Under the pieces are notes generated by a model. It ran no database searches and was not told the DNA's origin. It saw only the letters and a list, made by a program, of their open reading frames with translations. From contig NC_063061.1 of NCBI RefSeq assembly GCF_018812025.1, positions 34,804,493 through 34,868,492 on the forward strand: 64,000 nucleotides of DNA, given 5' to 3'. Positions 1-10,140 of the stretch are shown here, piece by piece (within the stretch, counting starts at the first letter, position 1; each line of letters begins with the position of its first letter). This DNA is from Megalobrama amblycephala (lineage: Eukaryota; Chordata; Actinopteri; Cypriniformes; Xenocyprididae). Position numbers and translations under genes: made by a program.

Positions 1-136
1 TATAATTATTAATAATATTCATTATTTTTATAATTCATCTAACATGATCATAAACCCTATAATACGACCATAACCACAATGACATGTTTCAGCATATAAA
101 AGAAAATTAATCCAATTTAAAAGACGAGTTTATCAC

Positions 137-282
137 CTGAAAAATCAATGTCCAGTCTCTCTGGAGGTTATATAAATCTCTGTGCTGTGTTTTGTAGACT
201 GACTTCACAGCTGTCAAAAGAATAGCTTATATTATGTCTATGACTTCATCTGGTACATGTCACATAAAACATATGCAAATGT
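137..282 (-). promoter_or_regulatory. Receptor-type promoter cassette and non-coding exon 1 (gene off left edge)
   Basis: Read on the minus strand this matches the cassette in front of the receptors in this window: octamer-like ATTTGCATAT (271-280), a TGACATGT box, then AGTCAGTCTACAAAACACAG and GAGAGACTGGACATTG, ending in a splice donor CAG|GTGATAAAC at 137/136. The CDS it would serve lies beyond position 1. Known: nothing about this cassette. Inferred: a minus-strand receptor gene starts here and is cut by the window edge. Confidence 0.7.
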
Positions 283-300
283 TTAATATTAAATTAATGA

Positions 301-886
301 GGTCCAATTGATCCAAAGGAGAGATGTAATAGGCTTTTATGGAACATGTTTGTTTAAATGGTTGGGATTTTTATATGTATATAAATATAAATAAAAAGTT
401 AATCTATGTGGTATGGTGCACACAAATAAAAAGAGTTAAAGAAGCTTTTTAGGGAGAACACTATATTTAGAGCTACTAGCATTTAGTGATATTGGCACTG
501 GTTTTCATTTGTAGTCTTACTATGTTTTAATTTAAAAAAACTTCAGTGATTTAAATGAAACTGTGCACTAAGAATCCACATTTTATTCAACAATTATGAA
601 CTGACTGTAAACTTTAATATGATTCACCAGATAGGATGCCAGTCTGTGTATTATAAGTGGGCATTTTCATTCTTTCTGTGCCAGTAGGTGGCGACAAGTG
701 ACTGTCCTGATGAGTGAATCATTCATTCAACCGATTTGTTCAAAACACTGATTATTTTGGATCAAAACATGTCTACTGTATGTTGGCTGGAGAGAAAGTG
801 AATTTTTTGAGTTTGGATCTATTTTCGATGGTGGAGAACAAAAGAGAAAAATAACTGGAACATTGTGTTTAATGTGTAAGTGTTAA
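301..886. other. Intergenic, no gene seen
   Basis: AT-rich sequence with stop codons in all frames. I see no coding region, RNA gene or recognisable repeat. Confidence 0.5.
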
Positions 887-1103
887 GGGGCTGGCACATC
901 GGACGCGAAGCTCAGCGCCGCGCAGCACCGCGACACGTCTTTAAAATTCGAACGCATTGTTTTCTATGAGTGTACGCACACCGGCGGCGACATTCGCCGC
1001 CTGTCCGCGGCGCCCAGAAAACAATAGAAAACAATTTGTTCAAAGTTTAAGACGTGTCGCGGCACTGCGCGGCGCTGAGCTTCGCGTCCGGTGTGCCAGC
1101 CCC
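887..1103. mobile_element. Short inverted-repeat element (MITE)
   Basis: A 217 bp GC-rich block bounded by near-perfect inverted repeats of about 57 bp. The left end reads GGGGCTGGCACATCGGACGC and the right end is its reverse complement with one or two changes. The interior is CpG-rich and has no coding capacity. TTAA on the left and TTTA on the right flank it, so any target duplication is imperfect. This is typical of a non-autonomous DNA transposon; the superfamily is not determined. Confidence 0.8.
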
Positions 1104-1119
1104 TTTACAGTCACAAGCT

Positions 1120-1560
1120 GGTGTGTCCTGGATGTCCACCAGAGGGCACTCCCCTCTTGTTCATTATCATTCTGCATGGTCTACATTTCCCAGAACTCAC
1201 TGCCCGGACTCATCATCCCTGATTGTCTTTAGCTATGTCTCATTTACCTTGTTAACTCTCCCTATATAAGCCTGGTTTATTCAGTAATTTTATGTGATGG
1301 CTTGTATGTGTCTGTACTGCATTTCTGAGCCCTTGTATCCTGGTTTCCTGTGGCTTGGTTTTGATCTTCTGCCTGTTGTCCTGGATTTCTCTGTTTGCCT
1401 GTACCTTGGACTCTGTCATTGTTTGAACTGTTTATCCTGTGCTTTTGACCTTCTGCCTGTTTGGATTATGTCTTTGGTTTACCTTTGGATAACTTCTGTG
1501 TTTGGATCCTCAACCTTGTGTCTCGGAGCAGTTCATGGCCGTATTAGTACTGCATGTTGA
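1120..1560 (+). mobile_element. LTR-like fragment
   Basis: A CT-rich stretch with a well-formed TATA box (CCCTATATAAGCCTGG near 1259-1274) and a long run of short Cys/Leu-rich spurious frames, as in LTRs of fish retrotransposons. No second LTR, primer-binding site or coding region is attached, so this would be a solo or truncated LTR. Family not identified. Confidence 0.4.
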
Positions 1561-1600
1561 TTTCCTTGTTTAATATCACACTCAATTGTGATGTTGTTTC

Positions 1601-2089
1601 GAATATCAATGCTGTTGTGATTTCATTGCAGAAATGAGACAGTAGTAATTTTGCTTGTTTGATAGCTATTGATTTATGATTTTATATTGTGGGCTAACCA
1701 CACATTCAATTTACAAATGGTCACGTCCACTCTTAAATTTAAACAAACAAGTAGATATGGAATAATGAATCCGTCTGAAAATAGGCTTCCACAAGCACCA
1801 ATCTTTGAACAACTAAATGCTAATTTTCAGACCAAGCCTTTAAAAAGTTAGAGAAAATGACACTATATCACTAATAAAATGATTTATTGGAACAAATATC
1901 AACCAAGTAGGGCCTTTAAGTATGCAGGGTTTTATTTATCAACCAGGAAATAGTGCTTAAAAGGTACTAGGTTGAAAACCCTTTCAGGAAGAACTGCTGG
2001 ATTTTTGAGTTAGTGATATTACAGATAACAACCACTCAGGAACAGAAGCGATGTAAAGAATCCACACAGGTAACTTAGCTTGGTAATCA
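1601..2089. other. Intergenic, no gene seen
   Basis: AT-rich sequence. The short open frame at 1669-1851 has no recognisable motif and is regarded as chance. Confidence 0.45.
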
Positions 2090-2361
2090 GTCTTTGTTTC
2101 TTTTTGGCAGGTTCTAGGACATAAGAAGGTCCCGAGGCTGCTGGGCCGATGGTGAGGAAGAGAAGACAGGCTGAAAAGGTTAGCCGATAAATAGTCAATA
2201 GGTGTGAGTGACGAAACCAGACAATGGTGTGAATGTGAGAGTGGTTTAAATAGCAGGCCATGATTGGTGACATCAGGTGCAGGCGGTTAGTATTCTTCGG
2301 AATGGAAACGAGTGGGAGGAGCTGAGGAGACTGGTGCTGAGGGATCAGATGTAATCGTGAC
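2090..2361 (-). mobile_element. LTR fragment, minus strand
   Basis: Read on the minus strand it begins TGTCACGATTACATCTG, contains a TATA-like CTGCTATTTAAACC about 100 bp in, and continues as a CT-rich leader. The 114-codon minus-strand open frame over it has no domain and fits LTR sequence. Probably a solo or truncated gypsy-type LTR upstream of receptor 1. Confidence 0.45.
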
Positions 2362-2390
2362 AATTTGAACCTTTAATTTGTTTACTATAA

Positions 2391-2533
2391 ATGTTTGCAT
2401 ATCTGATGTTTTATGTGACATGCAACATATGATGTTATGCACATATAGTCTTGTGGCAGCTGTGAAGTCAGTCTACAAAACACAGCACAGAGATTCATAC
2501 ACATCCAGAGAGACTCTATGAGGTGATCTTCAG
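2391..2533 (+). promoter_or_regulatory. Promoter cassette and non-coding exon 1 of receptor 1
   Basis: The octamer-like GTTTGCATATC (about 2393-2403) is followed by GTTTTATGTGACATG, a TATA-like CACATATAG, GTGAAGTCAGTCTACAAAAC, CATCCAGAGAGACT and the donor CAG|GTGATAAACT at 2533/2534. This copy has a small insertion between GAGAGACT and the donor. A polypyrimidine tract and AG at 2860 give a plausible acceptor, so the inferred intron is 2534-2860 and the 5' UTR continues 53 nt to the ATG at 2914. Confidence 0.7.
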
Positions 2534-2913
2534 GTGATAAACTCCTCTTTTTGATTTAATTTCTTGTTTTTACAGTTAAGAAGAACCATTGTCACTGTTT
2601 TTTGTTTTTTTGTTTTGGAAAAATTGAATAAGTAAATAGAAACATCTCTTTTTATTTCATTAAAATGAAACTTAGTTCAGTGGAAATACAATAGAAATTT
2701 GCCTATCAATGCAGGTTGATGAACATATGAAATCACCATAAATACTACTGAATTTATAGAACCATATTTTGTAGTAATTTAATATTGGTTTACTATGGAT
2801 ATTTTATTTTGTATGAATTACCTAGCTCATGTACACTTCCTTTCCCCCTATGGATTACAGCTACATAATAATAATATTTTGTGAGCTGAAAGGAGAAGAC
2901 AAACAGAGAGGAG

Positions 2914-3756
2914 ATGCATAATTCTACAGTGAACTTCACCACACCTGAATCATCTACAAACTCCACAACTCAGTCCATTGGGCTTGTGGAAATTCTGGAA
3001 TTCTGTGTGTACAGCATCTGTTTCCTGTTTGGTCTTCCTACACACTCCTATGTCATATGGCTTATTATCACAGGAGCAGGAAGTGGAGTTGCATCAGAGT
3101 TTTTTATTCTTAATCTCTCTGTTTCTGAGATTGGTTATTGCGTGAATTGTTTGACCTTTGTACTGTCAGCATGGTTTTCATTTATAGTGGAGTTTAAACT
3201 ATTTTTAGTAGGACTAATTACTACTGGTCGTCCTCTGTTTCAGTGTCTGATGTGTGCCGAGCGTTACCTGGCAGTGGTTCATCCTGTAACCTTTCTGAAG
3301 TACAAACCTCTCAGATATAGAGTGATCTGCTCTGCTGCGGCCTGGATAATTATTCTTGGCTCCTGTTTGTGCAACTTGTATACTATAGTTCCACACTACA
3401 ATGTACATATGTGGTTCTTGTCAGTGCAGTTCCTCCTCTTCCTCTTCATCCAGTTGTTTTGTCTTGTGGCTGTTCTCAGAGCTCTGAAGCAGTCAGGACC
3501 AGGAGAGAGAAGGAGAGAGAGAGAGGAGGAAAACCACATGAAGAGAAGAGCATTTTATCTAATTCTAATAACTACTGTGACCATGGTTATCACATATGCC
3601 CCATATAGTATTGCAGGAGTTTTTAGCATTTTCAGAGAAAGGCTTACTGCTGCATATTGGTTTCCTGGTTTGGTTTGTTATGTGCTGTCTGGTTTTGTTC
3701 AGCCTGTTTTTTATCTGCACCGCACCGGAAAACTCTCCTGCCCCTGTCTCTTATAA
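2914..3756 (+). CDS. Orphan rhodopsin-like 7TM receptor 1
   Basis: A 280-residue plasma-membrane receptor, inferred to signal through G proteins; ligand unknown. Three N-glycosylation sequons lie in the N-terminus (N3, N7, N16). Hydrophobic segments are at about 28-52, 60-85, 95-122, 137-157, 168-190, 213-238 and 249-268. The TM3 end has ERY (116-118), followed by a basic loop. Loop 3 is highly charged (GPGERRREREEENH, about 195-208). TM7 has QPVFY (263-267) where NPxxY is usual, and TM6 has no CWxP Trp (AP at 229-230). The tail is very short with two Cys (SCPCLL), possibly acylated. The start is fixed by identity to all paralogues (MxNSTVNF). First intact copy of the array, transcribed away from the left-edge copy. 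Single coding exon. Closest to receptor 6 by eye. Confidence 0.9.
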   Translation: MHNSTVNFTTPESSTNSTTQSIGLVEILEFCVYSICFLFGLPTHSYVIWLIITGAGSGVASEFFILNLSVSEIGYCVNCLTFVLSAWFSFIVEFKLFLVGLITTGRPLFQCLMCAERYLAVVHPVTFLKYKPLRYRVICSAAAWIIILGSCLCNLYTIVPHYNVHMWFLSVQFLLFLFIQLFCLVAVLRALKQSGPGERRREREEENHMKRRAFYLILITTVTMVITYAPYSIAGVFSIFRERLTAAYWFPGLVCYVLSGFVQPVFYLHRTGKLSCPCLL

Positions 3757-4009
3757 GACCTGCTATTTTAATATATTATGGAATTAAGTTACTCACCAAT
3801 ATTTTATTTAGAACTTTTATTATTGCTTGGGAAAATTATAAATTACTTTTTGTCCTTGTCATATTTCATCCCATCTGTGCATCTATGACTCTCTGTCATT
3901 CACTGTTTATTCAGTAACCTTTATTTTTGATTGTTCTATTCATATTTATTCTGATTCTGTTTAAGAAATGTGTGAGTGGTTACATGAGTTTTTCATAATG
4001 AAGATTGTC

Positions 4010-4465
4010 ACCAAGGTCAAACTTGACATCCTACACAGATTTATATTGTTTGTTTTTTCTTTGTCATGCTCATTATAATAATGTGAATATTAGTGGCTGA
4101 CTGAGTGGCACCTGCTGGTTAGTGACACAGATGTATAAAGATTGAATTTTATCTGTGCACATCACTCTACAAAGATGATTACTGCCGTTACACAAATTTC
4201 AATTTCAAATTTCATTACACAAATTGAATGTAAATAGTGTTTTGAACATTTTCAAGTTAACCTATTCTGTAAAAAAATATACTGAATTATTTGGTTCAAA
4301 TGTTTGGTTCGGTCAGTCTTTTCTTCACTTTTTTTAAACTTAAATATTTGCATGTCAATATTTGTGTTGCAATGAGTAGCAGATAAGGCCAATAGCAATA
4401 CTCCTCATGACAGCTTTAAAGTCAGTCTACAAAACATAGCGCAGACATTTATACTTTGTAGCATA
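4010..4465 (+). repeat. Relic of the receptor duplication unit, promoter part only
   Basis: Matches the stretch upstream of other receptors: AACTTGACATCCT, TTTTTTCTTTGTCATG, the module AGTGGCACCTGCTGG (about 4105), then a decayed promoter at 4345-4465 (ATATTTGCATGTC, AAAGTCAGTCTACAAAACAT). No splice donor and no coding part follows. The same decayed arrangement recurs at 14480-14975, so both derive from one ancestral duplicate. The preceding 3757-4009 is receptor 1 3' flank. Confidence 0.6.
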
Positions 4466-4562
4466 AGTTACTATGGTGATGAACACTGCTAAAAGCAGAG
4501 CCACTTTCATGGTGCCTAAAACACATGGTGCAATCAAAACTGAAACATACATGGGAAACCGC

Positions 4563-5555
4563 TTAAAGGTCCCGTTCTTCGTGATCCCATGTTTCAAACT
4601 TTAGTTAGTGTGTAATGTTTAGAGTATAAATAAAATCTGTAAAATTTTAAAGCTCAAAGTTCAATGCCAAGCGAGATATTTTATTTAACAGAAGTCGCCT
4701 ACATCGAACGGCCAGTTTGGACTACATCCCTCTACTTCCTTCTTTAATGACGTCACTAAAACAGTTTTTTGACTAACCTCCGCCCACAGGAATACACAAA
4801 AAAGGGGCCGTGGTCTTGTTGCGCTCCCACGGAGAAGAGCAAGAGTTGCGTTTGTAGAGTGTGTTTGTCGCCACGTCGTCGAAACGCTGTTATTTTCATC
4901 CCGCAGTCCAATCAACTTTGTTTGGCCTTCCCAGGGAGGCTGTACTTAGAGATCAATGGTCACAATTTATGTTTAACTCGGTTCCCGAAAATTATAATTG
5001 TGGTATCCTTACTGCAATAGTTAATGTTGGACTGCAGTGCACATAATGGCCACAAGAGGGGACTATGTTTATGTATATGGCTGTTTTCCATATGAGGTAC
5101 TCTTCTGAGTGAGTGCTAACGTTGTACATTTTCTGTCGCTGCTTGTGGAGATTAAAGAGTTCAGTCTCTCGGGAATTATTGTCTTTTGTGTTCATTCGGC
5201 ACGACACCACAATAATCCACATGTAAAACTATGTGCAGCACACGTTATGGTAAGAGGCGTGACCTTTCCGGGCAAGGTGCGCTCTCTATGGCTCTGGGTT
5301 CGCTAAGCTGCTGTCGAATCACAACACAGGAACCGCTGGCACAATCAGAACTCGTTACGTATTTCTGAAGGAGGGACTTCATAGAACAAGGAAGTCATCA
5401 GCCCGTTTTTATGACAGTGGAAACAGCGGTATACAGATAAGTAAATTATGTGAAAAATACTGTGTTTTTTTACACGCGAAACATGAACACATGTTATATT
5501 GCACACTATAAACACAATCAAAGCTTCAAAAAAACACGAAAAACGGGACCTTTAA
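4563..5555. mobile_element. hAT-like non-autonomous DNA transposon
   Basis: The ends are inverted copies of TTAAAGGTCCCGTTYTTCGTG (4563 onward, and reversed at 5533-5555). The interior of about 950 bp has CpG-rich patches and only short chance frames. No transposase is seen. The target duplication is ambiguous (AACCGCT against AACCAGCT). The type is inferred from end structure and length only. Confidence 0.7.
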
Positions 5556-6164
5556 ACCAGCTCATACTTTAGGCCCAAGTTCAAAGAAACGAACCAGACT
5601 TCAATCACTTGCAAGAAGTCCGTCGTGTTTTAGAGCTATGATGCCCCAAATATGTGAAGTTCATAGTAAAACCTTGAGTTTGTTCTGATTTAACATTCTT
5701 GATGGAAATATAAGAATGTACCCATAGAATGCAATTCTTTTCTGGTTTGTGAAAAGTACCCAGAAGCAGTTAGGCAGTAACTTAACCCTTTTAAACAGAG
5801 GTCAACACACAGCTATTTAAAAAAAAAAAAAAAGTTTCTTGTAAATATGCATGGTTTTGATTGCACAGTTGCACTTCAACCACTACAGTGGACACTAGTA
5901 CATCATCCTGTACACTGCCACTAAGAGGTAAGCTGTTGTATGTGGATTTTTTTTTTTTTCCAAACCAAGATGGCAGACGTCCAGTCAGAAATGACAAGTT
6001 GCCATTCTAAAGAGACTCTTGCATGTAAAAAGAAAATGTAACATGAAGTAATAGCTATGGAGTCACGTTGTTAAATTTTCACCAATTATTGTTTTTAGAT
6101 TTAGAGGAAATTCTGATTAATCTTCTGTCCACTAAATTGGATGTCATGTGTCACTAGCTATATT
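5556..6164. other. Duplicated intergenic sequence, no gene
   Basis: Non-coding. The part around 5570-5720 (for example CTTGAGTTTGTTCTGATTTA, then TTCTTGATGGAAATATAAG) is paralogous to 17560-17693 plus 19131-19150. It therefore shows the empty site for the transposon at 17694-19130. Poly-T/poly-A runs lie at 5817-5833 and 5947-5959. Confidence 0.5.
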
Positions 6165-6445
6165 TCTGTCATGATTGGTTAAATTGAGCATGGAAGAGAG
6201 AGGATGTAAATGTTAGGAAGTTTAATAAAACCACAAGGAAACAGAGAAACACAAGGGAACTAAGCAAACTCATACAACGACAAGTGAAACATAAGCATTA
6301 TATATACACAGACAAAGAAGCTTAACAAGAAATCAAGGGTGCATGGTTAAATGGGAAACACCTGGGAAGAACTAATCAATGAGGAAACAAACCATGATGC
6401 AAGACAGGAAACAGTACAAAAGTCCACAAAACACAGAAGGAGTAT
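6165..6445 (-). mobile_element. Probable LTR-like retroelement fragment
   Basis: Purine-rich on the plus strand with short motifs such as GGGAAACACCTGGGAAGAAC and AATCAATGAGGAAACAAACC, which read on the minus strand resemble the CT-rich leaders of fish gypsy-type LTRs. No partner LTR or coding region is attached. Low-confidence assignment by composition and motif. Confidence 0.3.
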
Positions 6446-6459
6446 ATGACATTTTTTTA

Positions 6460-6740
6460 GGGTGACTGTTGTTCTTTTATAGTGCAGTTTAAACTATTTT
6501 TAGTAAGACTAAACATTACTGGTCATCCTCTGTTTCAGTGTCTGAGCGTTTCATCTCATTCTGATGAACATGACTATCCTATAGGCTATGTCCTATTTAC
6601 TATCACAGCATTTATCTTTCTGACAAAACATTCATGCACTTGGAAACACAGGTTTAGCTTTTTATGTTCTAGCTAGTTTTGTTCAGCCTGTTCTATATCT
6701 GCACCAGGCTGGAAAGCTCTACTGCCTCTGTCATTCATAA
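6460..6740 (+). pseudogene. Receptor fragment with large internal deletion
   Basis: It joins a TM3 start piece (CAGTTTAAACTATTTTTAGT and CATCCTCTGTTTCAGTGTCTGAGCG, closest to receptor 1) to TM6-TM7 pieces (TTTATCTTTCTGACAAAACA, then TTTTGTTCAGCCTGTTC, a YLHQAGK-like end and stop). The N-terminus, TM1, TM2, the ERY region, TM4, TM5 and loop 3 are missing. About 280 bp remain of an 840 bp CDS. It has no start codon and no promoter cassette of its own. Confidence 0.85.
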
Positions 6741-7262
6741 GACCTGCAATTTGTGATATTATATAATTTATGTATGTCATTATAGATTATATAATAAATT
6801 GTTGTTATCCTTGTTTATTTTCCTTGTTATTTTTCTAAATTCTTACTTGATCTTTTTTTTTATTTTTTTTTTTATAAAATCAATCTAATAGTGAATTCAG
6901 TCATTATTTTTAGTAGTAGTTGCTCTAGTAAGAGCTGGTTGCTCCTAGTCTGTCACTGTTTTTTTTTTTTCCCCCTCAATAAAACACTTAATCAACAGTG
7001 TCACTTTTCCATATGGAGATTCGCTACAGAGGTTATTGCATTAATCTTGACATCCCGAACTTTCACTTGTTATTGTCTTTACTCTCATAACACTAAAATC
7101 ATCTTACACCGTTTATTATTATATTACTGTTTTACCTCTCTGAAAAGGATTGTTGCAACTATAATTTGGTATTAGCCAGTATTACTGAAGATAAGGGTTA
7201 ATGAAGTTAATGTGTGGAAAAACAAAACAAAACAAAAAACTCAGATATATATTTGTTTGTTT
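6741..7262. other. 3' flank and spacer of the duplication unit
   Basis: Non-coding, with long poly-T runs. CAATAAAACACTTAATCAAC and CAGTGTCACTTTTCCATA (about 6978-7013) belong to a spacer motif that recurs downstream of most receptors (14487, 17441, 23766, 28150, 30413, 36450, 46465) and contains a polyadenylation-type AATAAA in most copies. Confidence 0.5.
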
Positions 7263-7267
7263 TTATT

Positions 7268-7411
7268 ATTTGCATATCTACCTGGAGTTTTATGTGACAT
7301 GTAACAGATGAAGTCATGCACATATATTCTTCTAACAGCAGTGCAGTCAGTCTATAAAACACAGCACAGAGATTTGTACACATCCAGAGAGACTGGACAT
7401 TCACTTTTCAG
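7268..7411 (+). promoter_or_regulatory. Promoter cassette and non-coding exon 1 of receptor 2
   Basis: Well-preserved cassette: ATTTGCATATC at 7268, TTTTATGTGACATGTAACAG, TATA-like CACATATATTC, GCAGTCAGTCTATAAAACAC, CATCCAGAGAGACTGGACAT and donor CAG|GTGATAAAC at 7411/7412. The acceptor is AATCACAG ending at 7891, giving an inferred intron of 480 bp and a 57 nt 5' UTR in exon 2. Confidence 0.75.
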
Positions 7412-7948
7412 GTGATAAACTCCATTTTTTTATTCAATTAATTGTTTTTACCCCCAATAATAAGCAACAATGTTACTGTACTTGTCTGATAATAACCAAG
7501 AGTTTTGGGCAAGTTTAATGCTTTTGAGTAAATGAGACTGAGCTCTTTGTTTCATTAATTGTTTATTTGTTTCATTCGTTTAAACTTAACTAATCAGAAA
7601 ATGAGATTTTGCATATGTAGATATGTGTTGCAGAACGATGTAGAGTTGCAGACTGATTTATACTGAATGAATATGTTTCCTTGATTCAGTAATATAACGT
7701 AAATAATTTATAGAACCATATTTTGAAGTCATTTAATTATATTCTTGTTATTTAGATTTAATGCAGTAAATATATATAGGCCTACTGAATTTATTGAACA
7801 TTTATTTATTTAAATTTTGCATATGCTAAACATGGTTGTCTCAGTATGAACGGTCTGGTTTATATCACTTCTTTCTTCCCAAAAATCACAGTTGCAATAT
7901 TATCCATGTTTTGTGAGCTGATAAACTGAGAAGAGAAACACAGATGAG

Positions 7949-8803
7949 ATGAATAACTCTACAGTGAACTTCACCACACCTGAAACATCTACAAACTCCA
8001 CAACTCAGCCCTTTGAGCTGATGGACAGTCTAACCATGTGTGCATTCATCATTGGTTTCCTGCTTGGTGTTCCTACAAATGTTTATATTATATGGCTCAT
8101 CGTCACAGGAACAGGAAGTGGAGTTGCTTCAGAGTTCTTCAACCTCAATGTCTCTATTTGTGAGCTTGTTAACTCTCTGAATTGTTTGGTTTATGCACTG
8201 TTGGTTTGCTTTTCAATTACCTCAAAATTACCACTGTTTTCTGTAGGACTAGTTTTCACTGGTCGTCCTCTGTTTCAGTGTCTGTTCTGTGTTGAGCGTT
8301 ACCTGGCAGTGGTTCATCCTGTAACCTTTCTGAAGTTCAAACCTCTCAGATATAGAGTGATCTGCTGCACTGCAGCTTGGATAATCACACTTGGATCCTG
8401 TTTCTCTTGCTTATTTATTGACTTTTTTAAAAATGGTGAAATACATACAGAGTTCTTATCGCTGCAGTTCCTCGTCTTCTTCTCCATCCAGTTGTTTTGT
8501 CTTGTGGCTGTTCTCAGAGCTCTGAAGCAGTCAGGACCAGGAGAGAGAAAGAGAGAGGAGGAAAACCACTTAAAGAGAAAAGCATTTCTAATAATTGTAA
8601 TAACTACTCTAAGCATGGCTATTATATATGTCCCATTTACTATCACAGGATTATTTACCATTCTAACAAACCAGTATATTCATACACTTTGGATCACTGG
8701 TTTGATCTGTTATATACTGGCTGGTTTGGTTCAGCCTGTTCTTTATCTGCACCGCACTGGAAAACCCTCCTGTCTTTGTGCCGCATTAGACCAGCAATGG
8801 TGA
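7949..8803 (+). CDS. Orphan rhodopsin-like 7TM receptor 2
   Basis: A 284-residue seven-transmembrane protein. Sequons N3, N7 and N16. TM1 carries GVPTN, so the TM1 Asn is kept (receptors 1, 3, 4, 6, 7 and 9 have His there). TM2 ends NVSICE, with Glu at the Asp2.50 position. ERY is at 116-118, YVP in TM6 and QPVLY in TM7. Loop 3 is two to three residues shorter than in most copies (GERKREEENH). The tail SCLCAALDQQW is longer and differs from the usual SCLCxx. Extracellular loop 2 (KNGEIHT) pairs it with receptor 3. A polyadenylation-type AATAAA lies 7 nt after the stop (8810). The role is inferred from fold only; ligand unknown. Confidence 0.9.
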   Translation: MNNSTVNFTTPETSTNSTTQPFELMDSLTMCAFIIGFLLGVPTNVYIIWLIVTGTGSGVASEFFNLNVSICELVNSLNCLVYALLVCFSITSKLPLFSVGLVFTGRPLFQCLFCVERYLAVVHPVTFLKFKPLRYRVICCTAAWIITLGSCFSCLFIDFFKNGEIHTEFLSLQFLVFFSIQLFCLVAVLRALKQSGPGERKREEENHLKRKAFLIIVITTLSMAIIYVPFTITGLFTILTNQYIHTLWITGLICYILAGLVQPVLYLHRTGKPSCLCAALDQQW

Positions 8804-9329
8804 TATTTCAATAAATTCACTTATTTACCATCATTATGTAATTGTTTAATGTAATCATTATTTCACAATTAATCAAATAATATTACACAAAATTACAAAA
8901 TTCTTTTTTCTGATATATTGCTTTTTCATGGTATTGTTACTTCAGACGTGGCGTCTGTGTTGCAGTGTAGAAATGTTACATCTTTATATGCATAACATAT
9001 TAATTATTTTAATGATTTATGTTTATTCTACACTATTTAATTTATTCTACACAATTTTACTTATTTTACACAAGTTTATCAGATGTGACCCTATTAGTAA
9101 GACGTAGGTATTTGTATTTAAAATGATATGAAATGAAATGTTATCCTCATTATAATGCACAATAAAATGAGATATGGTATAAAACAAAACTCTGCCTCTT
9201 TTCATATTCTTTTTAAAAAAATATTGGTAACACTTTATTTTGGGGGGGGGGGGATAGTTTACTCAAACTAATCATGAACTTACCTGGGTAGAAACTGAAA
9301 TCGGCTTTGTGCAACAGGCCACTTGTGCA
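8804..9329. other. 3' flank, no gene
   Basis: Very AT-rich. GGTAACACTTTATTTT followed by a run of G at 9241-9253 looks like the end of a DNA transposon, but no partner end is seen. Otherwise nothing recognisable. Confidence 0.4.
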
Positions 9330-9608
9330 ACGTTACTTTGTCAGTGATATGTGTGTTTTCCGTTTGACCCAGTTTTTTCCCTTGTGTTTCACTTGTTAAT
9401 CCCATTCACCTGTGACTTGTCAGTCACCTCGTGAAAGTCTTGTCTTTGTCTTGTATTGATATTTAAGGTTAGAGTGTGTTATTGTTTCCCTATATGTTTC
9501 TGTCATGCTTTATGGAGTAAAGATTATTGGATTTGAATTCTTCTTTGTCGTGTGCTTCTCTCCTACCACTTAACTGTGACAGAATAGAGGACCAAGACAG
9601 AGAACAGC

Positions 9609-10140
9609 ATGGGTGTTCTCCTCACCCCTATTAACCCCACTGATACTGATCAACTGCTTCCAAGATGGCCGCCCAATCGAGACCTATGTTGAGGAGTTCC
9701 TTGAACTTTCACATCAGGTAACCTGGGATAATAACACTCTAAAGACAGATTTTTGGTGTGGTCTAAATGATCATCTTTACCGGGAAGTTTTTGCAACAAC
9801 TACCACCTGTTCCTATGTTCAGTATATTGAACATGTGCTGTGGTTGGGTTGTTCTTCCCTCACAGTTGGTGAGGTTGGTGATAACACCACCACCACACAG
9901 CTACAGTCACCCGTGTCCACTCCCACCATCAGGGCAGCTACACAGGAGTCTTCACCAACCTCTGCTTTGGTTCAAGTAAGAGAAAGTCCAGAATCTCATC
10001 CCATCATGGCTGCCATTCCAGAGTCTCGTCCCATCATGGCTGCCATTCCAGAGTCTCGTCCCGTCAAGGTCACCAGTCCAGTATCTCGTTCCGTTATGGC
10101 CGCCACGCTTGGCCCTCAGCTAGGATGGCTGCCACGCTGA
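9609..10140 (+). pseudogene. Gag-like fragment of an LTR element
   Basis: The ATG at 9609 opens a frame that breaks after about 17 codons. The main frame (from about 9655 to the stop at 10138-10140) then reads a gag-capsid-like segment, QDGRPIETYVEEFLELSHQ and FWCGLND, as in fish gypsy gag. Downstream it becomes a Pro/Ser/Thr-rich tail containing four 30 bp repeats (9991-10110). It lacks a zinc knuckle. The frame break near 9650 suggests it is dead. Confidence 0.55.
9991..10110 (+). repeat. 30 bp minisatellite, four units
   Basis: Four consecutive 30 bp units, the second reading GAGTCTCGTCCCATCATGGC followed by TGCCATTCCA, encode ESRPIMAAIP-like decapeptides in the gag-like frame. Units 1 and 2 are nearly identical; units 3 and 4 are diverged. 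Confidence 0.85.

Noticed and set aside
2019..2363. 114-codon minus-strand protein
   Set aside because: Lies on LTR-like sequence starting TGTCACG with its own TATA-like box; no domain or conservation visible.
8314..8661. Minus-strand open frame of 115 codons across receptor 2
   Set aside because: Antisense shadow; similar shadows appear over other receptor copies because their DNA is alike.
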